Assembly: GCA_028456385.1 (NCBI GenBank)
Contig: JALNQF010000020.1
Coordinates: 248,001 to 312,000 of the forward strand
Direction: 5' to 3'
Length of the DNA stretch: 64,000 nt
Origin: Ophiosphaerella korrae
Taxonomy: Eukaryota > Ascomycota > Dothideomycetes > Pleosporales > Phaeosphaeriaceae
In this document: in pieces, positions 55,702 through 64,000 of the stretch
Numbering within the stretch: position 1 is the first letter of the stretch
Layout of the letters: each line of letters opens with the position of its first letter
Notes under the pieces: generated by a model
The model's input: only the letters and a program-made list of their open reading frames with translations
Databases searched by the model: none
Told to the model about the DNA's origin: nothing
Made by a program: the position numbers and the translations under genes

Positions 55702-57817
55702 ATGGCCGAGACTTGTATAGTCTGCCTCGGCGACCTCGTCCCCCAAGACGGCGGCCCTTCTGCCACCATCTCCTCGCTTGTGACTGATTCGCTTGAGCAT
55801 ATCGATGCTATTGATGGCGACCACCATATTACGACTCGCAAGGCAGCACTGCAGACCACCCCGGCCGATGAATTGGTCGCCCATTTGCTCCCATGCGGCC
55901 ACGACCTGCACAACGAATGCCTGAAACCCTGGGTTGAGAGGGCGAACAGCTGTCCGATATGTCGAGCGAGTTTCAATCTAGTCGAGCTCAGTGCGCACGT
56001 TGGAGGTATGTCAAGTTAACGACCTAGGCTATCCTTGGATATACAGTTGCGATGTTGCTGTTGTTGCTGTGTCTGCCTCGGTAGTGGCGTAGCTACTGGC
56101 TAAATGGTCAGTTGAGCTCAGCTTAACCTCTACACAGCCTTCATCGCTACTCTCACCACATTTATACTCCAACAATACTAACAATGACACAGGTGTTAAA
56201 CTATCCGAATATGCTGTCCAAGACAAGCAACAAGTCGCCGACATCGACCCGTCCATGATCGTAGAGGAGGACGACTACACACTTGAAGATGATGGGAGTT
56301 ATGATGCGTGCATGGTATGCGATGAATTTGGCGATGCATCTTCTTTGATGTATTGTCATAGCTGCGAGCAATTGTCGCACGTGTTCTGCGCCGGCCTAGA
56401 CCGGATGCCCACCCGTGGCGCGTGGTACTGCCAGTCCTGCATGGAGAATGGGTTGGTTGAAAGCGCAGCTTTACGTCGGCCTGCCCCTCGTGGTCCTGCT
56501 GCCTGGATCAATGGTCGAAGCCGAGTTCCCCGTCACAATCGAGCACCTGACGAGTGGGTCGGTGTGTGGCAGAGTGTCTGGAACAGATTGCAGTTTGATA
56601 TTGAGTTTCCCTTTGAAGACGAAGAACAATCAGAGAACCAGTCAGAGGTTCTAAGACGCGAGAATCATGAATGGGAACGTCGCTTTGAGCTCGCTCGTCA
56701 GATGGGCGCGGGCACTCGCTTCCGCGCCGCTGCTGATAACGTCCATTCTCGCCGTCGAGGCTCAAACAGGTCCTCACGACCCACTAATCGTACACTCCAT
56801 CGCGACCCTCCCAAGACACCTAGGGACCCGGAGTCGCAGGAAGAGATACGTGCTTGGAATCAGTTCGAGAAGGCTAGAGAGCAGCTTGCACAAGATCACG
56901 AACAAGCCGCGCCTAGTACTGCAAGTGCAACTACAAGTCGCCGTGAAAGCAGAAAGAGGAAGTCTGTGGACTCGCCCGCATCACCGGCCGAGTCTGAGCC
57001 TCGAGAGCAACAGCCTGAACGAAAATTGAAGCGTCCTCGGACCCGGCTTCTCTTGGACAACGGTGAATCATCTTCTACTGCTGCCCGTCGCAACACACTC
57101 ACCCCAAGTAATAATCCAACAGCTGCATCTTCACCGCCTGCTGTACATATGAACGAGGCGTTACCAACCGCAGGCTTTCTCCAGTCGCTGCTGCAAGAAG
57201 TTGAAGTTGATCGCTTTGCGGAGCGTGAGAAGGAAATTGTCGCCCCTCAGCCACGGCGCGTTATTGTTGAGCGGGCCTGCTCACCTACTTCGCCTGGGCT
57301 GTCACCTATCTACCAAAAGTCAAAGGGCATGGCCACCCCGCCCCCACTGAACCTTACCCGGACCAAATCACCCGCGCAGAAGGAGGAACAACTATCCCCT
57401 ACGTACTCACCATATTCGCCTGCTGATGATGAACGGCCAAACCGTCGCACAATTCCACATCACACGGTTGGTCTCAGTAGCCCACCACGCTCTAAGGATT
57501 CATCACCTACACGACCTTCATTATCATATTCGACGAAGGCAGAGTTGCAGCGCATGGTCACAGCTGTGCTTAAGCCAATCTACTTCAAGAAAGAAGTAAC
57601 GAAAGAGCAATATACAGACATCAACCGCGATGTTTCACGCTTGTTATACGAAAAGGTTGGCGAGGCTGGAGCAGATGCTCTAGCAAACCAAGAGACCAGA
57701 GAGAAGTGGCAACAAATGGCAAGCACCGAGGTGCAAAGCGCCGTCGAGGCGCGCGCCGCATCTGCTTCAGCAGCACTATCGCCAGCAGCCGACGATTCTG
57801 CCTCATCTTCACCCTGA
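55702..57817 (+). CDS. RING-H2 / PHD finger protein (PHRF1/Asr1-like)
   Basis: Two exons, 55702-56005 and 56193-57817, join across a 187-nt intron to give 642 residues. Residues 4-85 form a RING-H2 (CIVC, then [11 protein letters not shown] and CPIC). Residues about 140-185 form a PHD finger ([19 protein letters not shown], then HVFCAG and WYCQSC). The middle is basic and Ser-rich with RKRKS and KLKRPRTR. The C-terminal 100 residues ([20 protein letters not shown], then [16 protein letters not shown]) look like an SRI-type helical domain that binds the RNA polymerase II tail. The order RING-PHD-basic-SRI is that of PHRF1 and yeast Asr1, a ubiquitin ligase acting on RNA polymerase II. The SRI call is by eye. 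Confidence 0.82.
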
Positions 57818-58750
57818 TCGCGCGTCAAACTTTTGGCGCACTCGGTCTGTTTCAACTTTATAGCACTTTTAGCGCATACGGTGCACACAGGTGTGTTTCA
57901 CCGTCGATACCCAAGCCCTAGCGAGTTACTTTGTGTTATGGAAGCTTTATTTAGATACCATGGGTTTGTCTGGTTGGGACTTTTTTTTGTGCATAAGGTT
58001 TCTGGGGGAATTGGCTGAATAGGGTTTGTAGATAATTAGTGTGCTACGGGTTTATGAATGGCGTGCGGTCGTGTTTCGGGTATAATGTTTGAAGTGGAGA
58101 GTGATGGTGCATGGGAAAGTGTGAATTGAGAAGGTGGTATGGGATTCTTGATGACAATGTGATACTGTGTTCCGGCTGACTAGGAGTTGTCAGATGTATC
58201 ACGTGCTTTTCCTCTATCGTTTACTGGGTTCGGAATGGAACGATCAGGTAAGCATTGGTTATTAGTGTTCACTTATCGCAGTGTTTCCTTGACAGGATAT
58301 TCTGTTAACTGAGCAGATATTATCCTAATAGTTATGCCGCTAACAAGTGTTGTTCAGGAGGATTGCCCGCTTTATGTCAATCCTACCGGTACTCTACCTA
58401 CACGATATAATCTGATCTTATCACTAGGCTATTTAGACGACTTGCATGCCTATGTCACGTCATTTGACGCCATATACTGACTGCTGGCGAATCAGAGCTC
58501 TTGTCTAGAGAATAGTTCAATGGGATTCAACTTGCTTACAAATGTTATATTCGATACCTCCGGCTTAACTGACAAATAACTTAGGCCTCCAGGCTTAATA
58601 CCGAGAGAATGTGAAGGAGGTGTGAGATGAGGCTAGAGAAGGATATGAACGAGAAGCGCATATATGTGGTAACTGGAAATGCAATATTGATATCGATCAG
58701 GACATCGTTTCCGCCTTGTTCATTGAGTCAAGTTCGACGCACAACTCAAC
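57818..58750. other. Intergenic, about 0.9 kb
   Basis: Contains the RING-PHD 3' UTR and the OYE promoter. A short plus-strand frame overlaps the gene start at 58627-58854 without features. Confidence 0.4.
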
Positions 58751-59890
58751 ATGACTGCCTCAGTCTCTTCAGAGCTTTTCGAGCCTCTCCTCATCGGCAA
58801 TATGGAGTTATCTCATCGCATAGTCCTGGCACCTCTTACCCGCTTTCGCACTGACGACACCAACATAATTCTCCCATTCGTAAAAGACTACTACTCCCAG
58901 CGAGCCTCCACTCCAGGGACATTGCTCATCAGTGAAGCAGCAGTCGTATCTCGGCTCACAGGGTCAGTAACAAACATGCCCGAAGTCTGGTCAGACGCCC
59001 AAGTAGCAGCATGGAAAGACGTAGCCGACGCCGTCCACGCAAAAGGCAGCTACATATTCCTCCAAATAGTCGGCAACGGCCGCGCCGCCACGCCCGCAGA
59101 AAAGAAAAAAGACGGCCTCGACCTCATCAGCCCCAGCGCAATCCCAATCAGCGGTCCAGACTACTCAGGCAACCCATACCTAACGCCCCGCGCAATGAGT
59201 GAGTCCGAAATCCACACCGCCATTGCAGACTTTGCCCAAGCGGCTCGCAACGCCGTGCACAAAGCGGGCTTCGATGGTGTAGAAATCCATGCGTGCAACG
59301 GCCATCTCCTCGACCAATTCCTGCAGGACACCTCCAACCGCCGAACAGACGCCTGGGGCGGCGACATCGCGCGCCGCTCGCGGTTCGTCGTCGAAGTAAC
59401 CAAAGCCGTTGTCGCAGCCGTCGGCAAAGACAAAGTCGGCATAAGGTTCAGCCCATGGAGCACATATCTATCTATGCGCATGGCCGATCCCGTCCCGCAG
59501 TTTGTGCATGTTATTCGGGAAATGGGGAAACTGGGCGTTGCCTATATTCATCTTATCGAGCCGCGGATTGGGGGCGATCGGAGCATCCAAGGCAAGCCTG
59601 CGGACTCGAATATGGCGTTTTTGGACGCGTGGGGGAACGAGCGGCCCGCGATTGTTGCGGGTGGGTATTCGGCGGAGAGTGCGAGGGAGGCGTTGGGTAA
59701 AGGGGGGGTTTATGAGGGGAGGAAGGTGGCGGTTGCGTTTGGGCGGCATTTTGTGAGTAATCCAGATTTGGTGTTTAGGGTTAGGGAGCGGATTGCGTTT
59801 GAGCCGTATGATCGGAAGACGTTTTATGATGTTGGGAGTGAGAAAGGGTATACGGATTATGGATTTGTGGAGGGGTTTGGGACGCCTTGA
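58751..59890 (+). CDS. NADH:flavin oxidoreductase, old yellow enzyme family
   Basis: A single exon of 379 residues. The N-terminus SSELFEPLLIGNMELSHRIV with LAPLTRFR is typical of OYE TIM-barrel reductases. Further motifs are FLQIVGNGRAA, IHACNGHLLDQFLQDTSNRR, DAWGGDIARRSRF and KVGIRFSPWSTY, plus IVAGGYSAESA and VAFGRHFVSNPDLVFRV near the flavin phosphate. His180 and Asn183 match the substrate-binding pair His191/Asn194 of yeast OYE1. Position 185, the Tyr196 proton donor in OYE1, is His here. Such enzymes reduce activated C=C bonds using FMN and NAD(P)H; the substrate is unknown. Codon ending shifts strongly from C to G/T after about 59500. Confidence 0.92.
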   Translation: MTASVSSELFEPLLIGNMELSHRIVLAPLTRFRTDDTNIILPFVKDYYSQRASTPGTLLISEAAVVSRLTGSVTNMPEVWSDAQVAAWKDVADAVHAKGSYIFLQIVGNGRAATPAEKKKDGLDLISPSAIPISGPDYSGNPYLTPRAMSESEIHTAIADFAQAARNAVHKAGFDGVEIHACNGHLLDQFLQDTSNRRTDAWGGDIARRSRFVVEVTKAVVAAVGKDKVGIRFSPWSTYLSMRMADPVPQFVHVIREMGKLGVAYIHLIEPRIGGDRSIQGKPADSNMAFLDAWGNERPAIVAGGYSAESAREALGKGGVYEGRKVAVAFGRHFVSNPDLVFRVRERIAFEPYDRKTFYDVGSEKGYTDYGFVEGFGTP

Positions 59891-60283
59891 TGAGAGTGCG
59901 CTCATGTATAATTGCAGCCTATGTTTGTGTGTCCAGGTTATAGAAATATGAGCAACATGTCGCGCTATTGGATTCATTGGGCTTGTCGAAAGCAAAACCA
60001 TCGCCGCTCTCAAGCTATAGTAAGGTTTAAAGAGAAGCGCAGTTAGGGTCACAAGGCGCGTAAAGAGAAATTTAAATTTTACCCAGGCTTTATCTTTACT
60101 TTATTTATATCCGTAAGAGTACAAAAAAAATATAACCTATGTACTTAATAAGCTATTATTTAGAAGAAGTTTGAAGAGTAGTATACTAACTATATTTATA
60201 GTCTATACCAAGGGAGGCCTGCACTAAGAGTTTTTTAAATAATACCATAGCCTCTTAGTACTAATAGAATTAATTGACCCTTT
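59891..60283. other. AT-rich spacer
   Basis: From about 60060 the DNA is strongly AT-rich with TATTTATA and TTTAAA runs and no gene, in contrast to the GC-rich coding region before it. It fits RIP-degraded DNA. Confidence 0.55.
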
Positions 60284-61204
60284 CTATACAACATAATCCA
60301 CAGTCATACTCCTATCAAGAATCTTCAACGCCCTTAACTCATCCAGTAGCAATTGGAGGCCAGATGCTACAAATTTTGCTTTCAAGGCCTCTCCTTCTTG
60401 GTCTATCTGGAACCCATAGAGACACCGTTCTACGCGACACACAATCTTCTCCCCAGAACTCTTGTTATGGCACACATATTGAATTGCTCTGTCTTTTTGC
60501 CAATCCTTCATGTTGGTCTCGAGCAAGTATTTGTACTCTGGGTGGTAATCGTTGAGATGCTCGAACGAGTTCAGAACACTTTTGATGCTTTCGTCCATCA
60601 GGTATCCATCCTGAGCCGCCGGAATGTACCCTTCTTCATCTGCTGTAACTATGAAGGCAGTGGTGAGGGCCAACACTTCTCCTTCCACAACTTTATGATT
60701 CTTGGCGTAAACAGCTTGGTTTGGATCCAAGCTGAAGCTGTCATTTTGTTGTTGGTCATCAGACTCGTCACTGTGCACTTCCTTGTAGTACTCTGAAGCC
60801 CAGTCTGGCAAGCTGGGTGATCTTTTGCCTTTCCTGGAAAATGTGGCTAGAGGAAGGATAACAAATGACATCGGCGTTTCTGGAGATTCCTTCAACCTTC
60901 CGAGGATCACAAACCACCGCTCCTTCTTCTTTGTTGAAAACTTAAACTTTTCTAGATCCGCCCACATTATGATGATGTCTCCGGATGCGAGATTGTCAAG
61001 AAGCACTTCATGCTTTCTTGGCTGGCGAAAGCTAGATTTATGATACTCTTTGAACTCGATAGGCTGACGACCAGTGAAGCGATCGACAGGATAGGGTGAG
61101 GCCGCGGCAAGAGTTGATCTTCCTGGTCTTGGAGCAGGGCTGTCTCGTTTCCCTAGGCGGTACTCGCCAACCGAATCCCAATTAAGCTCTTGATCAGATG
61201 CCAT
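60284..61204 (-). CDS. Hypothetical protein
   Basis: A 306-codon ORF with ATG at 61204 and no internal stop or needed intron. The N-terminal 50 residues are polar (GKRDSPAPRPGRST). The middle has SGDIIIMWADLEKFKFSTKK, then WFVILGRLKESPETPMSFVI, which looks like a small beta fold. An acidic insert (SDESDDQQQNDSF) lies near 155. The C-terminal part contains HLNDYHPEYKYLLETNMKDW and ends in a helical segment (LQLLLDELRALKIL). No family was recognised. Length and uniform composition support a real gene. Confidence 0.6.
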   Translation of the reverse strand: MASDQELNWDSVGEYRLGKRDSPAPRPGRSTLAAASPYPVDRFTGRQPIEFKEYHKSSFRQPRKHEVLLDNLASGDIIIMWADLEKFKFSTKKKERWFVILGRLKESPETPMSFVILPLATFSRKGKRSPSLPDWASEYYKEVHSDESDDQQQNDSFSLDPNQAVYAKNHKVVEGEVLALTTAFIVTADEEGYIPAAQDGYLMDESIKSVLNSFEHLNDYHPEYKYLLETNMKDWQKDRAIQYVCHNKSSGEKIVCRVERCLYGFQIDQEGEALKAKFVASGLQLLLDELRALKILDRSMTVDYVV

Positions 61205-61709
61205 ATTCGTATGACTACCGGCTCGAGCGATATTGGATATTGTAGCGTTTCTTTGCTCGACGACGGTGAAGGCACGGAATAATTCAAGTATGGTCGATGT
61301 AAATGAGTCTTCAGTCGCTTTATATATGGCAGTGAAGATAGGTCCGAAATACTAGAAGTCGCCCACATATTTTGCGACATGTTGCATCTTGCTAGAGCAA
61401 GCAATATCAGAGCTAAGGAATGTTGTAAGTCACAGTGTATGGAAGCAGAGACAGATACTATGTTACCCGAAAGTGGCAGCTGTCTTGAGAGAAATCACAA
61501 GGTTGCACTTGAGAGCACTGGAACGTGGTAATGTGCGTAGTGGAACATTACGTGGATATGCATTAACCTAATAAAATCAAACGAGAACTTGTCACGATGA
61601 CTACCTCTGTCACAGTCATCTGATAACTTAAGCTATGTCACCGAGCCGCTCTACGCTGCGAAGAACATCACACAAATCCTAGCGAGAAGCCCGGGCTGAT
61701 GACGAGATA
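61205..61709. other. Intergenic
   Basis: No gene supported; includes a TATATAT stretch near 61320, possibly the promoter of the hypothetical gene. Confidence 0.35.
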
Positions 61710-61958
61710 TTAGCTTCGGCATACAAGTAAATGCCACGTTTTACTCGACGCACCTTTTTCGTGGCGCCTTTTCAGAAGATAGATACCCCACGAATTGAGT
61801 ATGACAAAAATGCCAAGAGTAACAGCAATTATGGCCTCGTTTGAAAGCCCATGTTTCACATTGCGTACAAACACGGATTCGTTGGTCGTATTGAGATAAG
61901 GCGTGACCAAGAGCCTACCCGTAGCATTGGTGTAGTGAGGCATCTGCGTTGCAGTCAC
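61710..61958 (-). CDS. Possible small single-pass membrane protein
   Basis: An 82-codon ORF has an N-terminal segment with two N-glycosylation sequons (NAT, NTT) followed by one hydrophobic helix (AIIAVTLGIFVILNSWGIYL) and a basic end (LKRRHEKG). The topology is orderly, but no homology is known to me and the ORF is short. It may be part of a larger spliced gene. Confidence 0.3.
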   Translation of the reverse strand: MTATQMPHYTNATGRLLVTPYLNTTNESVFVRNVKHGLSNEAIIAVTLGIFVILNSWGIYLLKRRHEKGASSKTWHLLVCRS

Positions 61959-63240
61959 TTGATAAGCGTCAGGGAGGGAGAAAGAACGAAGCGTTATTCG
62001 TAGCTTACCAAGGTACAGTTGAACGGAAAAGTTTCAAAAACGGTAAGGGGTTAGGAGTACTGAAGAAATATGAAGTTTGTTGTCAAGCAATATTTTTGAA
62101 AAGTGTAGCACAGGTGAGGTGTCGTTGATTTGAGATGAATGGTACCTACTATTGTTGTTACTTGGAACACTACTTATTTTGGCGATTTTGAAGCCTACGA
62201 CAGCAAAGCCTCCATCATCATCATTTCAGAACATTATCCAAGGAAGATAAGTGACATGGCGAAATCGTAATGCCGGGGAAATATTTGTGTCTTCCTTTCC
62301 TGGCTTCAGCCGCGTCGCTAGGGGATAGCAGATGCAGAGGGCCGAGCCATCGTCTCCCTGGCTAGACCAAAGAGGAAATTTTTAGCCGAAGGAAGACATC
62401 GCTTTCGACTCTTAGATATTTGGTTATTGGTGCTCTAGGAAGTACTTTGGTTACTTCAGCTAGACACAACCCTTGTCAGTCTTCCTAGGACAGAACCTTG
62501 TCCAAACCGTTTACAGGCTGATTCGACCTCAGGTCTGCACTGCGGCACTCCTCCCCGGATATTGCTGCATATCTAGGTAACGACCTCATGCGGCACATGT
62601 ACTTGCACGATCTTCCTAAGCCATCATTCGATTCCTCCACGCTCCGATGTTTGCGGTGGGGCACAAAAGCACGGACTTTCGCTTGTGCTCACCCTGTTGG
62701 TCTTCCTTAGAAATCAACGCTAGACAGGGGTTGGGCATGACGGGGCTACTAGCTGATTCTCACCGGTGATGGTCTACGTCAACTCGACGCCCTCAAGAAC
62801 TGTGCTACTGTGAATCTAAATTTAATTGGCTCCTAGCCACACTCTCCTGCTATCACTAAGCAGATTGACAAGTGGCGCTTGTAGGCCTGAGAGCTGCCTC
62901 GCTGCCCAAGATTGAGGAGCTAGGATTTACAGATAGCAAAGACTGCGTTGATGGACGAAAACAGGACGCTGTATGATGTCGCTGATATAAAGGGCTCCCA
63001 GCCAGCCCTCGCTACTGAACACCTGCCCAGGAATCAGTTGCTGTCTCATTGAGGTGATCTACTTTACTTATTCAGAACCTTGTTTCATGATCACACTTAT
63101 AGTCTGTCAACTTCCATGTATCTCTCCTAGAACCAATACCAACACTTCTTCACACACTCTTAAGAGTGGCCTCTCGTCCACCCCGATAGCTTATCGAGAG
63201 AATTTACACACTTTGAGCACTGGCTATTGCAGTGTACACC
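61959..63240. other. Intergenic, about 1.3 kb
   Basis: Only short frames; one of 75 residues on the plus strand (63054-63281) overlaps the next gene in another frame. Confidence 0.4.
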
Positions 63241-64000
63241 ATGTCGTCGACTCGAGTGGAGGGAATGTTCAAATACAATGACGCCACGACAGCGGCTGCT
63301 AATGACCCCTTCTTCTTTTACCGCCAGGAATTTGGCCCGTATGTGAACGCTTTTATATAACCTCCTAACCAAGCTCATAGCTCTAGGGATAATGTCTTCG
63401 AGGGGATATCATATGGCGGCAGCCGGTTCGCGGATCCAAAATCAACCCATTCTCAGCCGATCTTCTCCGTCCAGAAGAAGCTTGATCCTCCTAATATTAC
63501 GGTCATCACCCACAGCGATCTACTGACAAATGTTTTCAAGCCACTTGGTCTTGATCTATCGTATGAAAGCGATGTTCTCTCGGTCTTTAAAATATTATCA
63601 TCTATTTATTTGGACTCCATAGTTCGTAAACCCTTTACTCTTAAGGCTCAAGCTGCGTGCGAATTCAAGCTTTTTATCGAAGACTTCCTTTTGGGCGAGG
63701 CTATTTTCTTTGATGCCAACAGTATTTGACCGAATTTGATCTCTCCGACCGTTCGAAACCTAATGCGTAGCCGAGCGGCTTTTATAGATCTAGACTGTCT
63801 TGAAAACATTTTGGATGTTTTCAGTGATGACGTGCCGCTAAGCGCTGCCACTTCGGATGTTTTAAGTGCTCTTAAACTGCTGCCAGATGCTTTCCCGCAC
63901 TACCTGTCCTCATTCACTTTTCTTCGCCAGTGGGGGACCGATGGCCCTTTGGAGGAATTAGATCATCATGGCTCGTGCTTGAACACCCGCTGTTTAGAGA
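63241..64000 (+). pseudogene. Unknown gene with an in-frame stop, runs off the right edge
   Basis: Two exons, 63241-63338 and 63387 to beyond the edge, join across a 48-nt intron (GTATGT to CTCTAG). The start is an ATG giving SSTRVEGMFKYNDATTAAANDPFFFYRQEFG, followed after splicing by DNVFEGISYGG, then FSVQKKLDPPNITVITHSDL. A TGA at 63727-63729 interrupts the frame; it is one C-to-T step from CGA. The sequence after it (NLISPTVRNLMRSRAAFIDL) remains coherent to the edge. I do not recognise the family. The stop may make this a pseudogene, or the protein may end there. Confidence 0.55.

Noticed and set aside
1..64000. CRISPR arrays, operons or prokaryotic signals
   Set aside because: Spliceosomal introns, fungal gene families and an RNA polymerase III-type tRNA show a eukaryotic nuclear genome; no spaced direct repeats of CRISPR type were seen.

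Overview
The window is nuclear DNA of a filamentous ascomycete (Pezizomycotina). The evidence is short GT-AG introns of about 42-195 nt in most genes, HET-domain and NACHT/NB-ARC immune-type genes, and orthologues of standard fungal housekeeping genes. The style of the genes and the mutation pattern in the degenerate ones suggest Dothideomycetes, possibly Pleosporales; the order is an inference from general resemblance, not from a search.

Positions 1-18,000 are accessory and gene-poor. They hold degenerate or rearranged genes of the kind involved in fungal non-self recognition: a fragmentary PD-(D/E)XK-nuclease-like gene, a HET-domain pseudogene, a coiled-coil/kinesin-light-chain-type TPR pseudogene, an apparently functional HET-NB-ARC-TPR gene with near-identical 126-bp repeats, a NACHT pseudogene and a protein-kinase-like pseudogene. 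Most in-frame stops are one C-to-T or G-to-A change from a sensible codon, as expected from repeat-induced point mutation (RIP). A three-exon gene for a small cysteine-containing secreted protein sits among them at 1639-2320.

Positions 18,000-30,600 are mostly core: a DUF4267 membrane protein, a GH47 alpha-mannosidase, mitochondrial elongation factor MEF2, retromer subunit VPS17, an amidase and an initiator tRNA-Met. GH47 and MEF2 converge with 65 bp between stop codons; MEF2 and VPS17 diverge from a 246-bp intergenic region. A 2.2-kb stretch before the amidase holds nothing I can identify.

Positions 31,000-36,000 are accessory again: a membrane protein with one in-frame stop and a lineage-specific nuclear-type protein. 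Positions 36,000-60,000 are core: a THADA/Trm732-type protein (tRNA modification), a DGAT1-type acyltransferase, the cleavage/polyadenylation factor PFS2, the thiamine enzyme THI6, translation factor eIF5, an SLC35F-type transporter, a saccharopine-dehydrogenase-like oxidoreductase, a RING-PHD protein and an old-yellow-enzyme reductase. The last 4 kb hold AT-rich DNA, a hypothetical protein, a doubtful small membrane protein and an interrupted unknown gene running off the edge.

Two signals go beyond single genes. One is the RIP-like nonsense load confined to accessory genes. The other is a switch, within the coding sequence of eight housekeeping genes, from C-ending codons to G/T-ending codons over the last few hundred bases before the stop.
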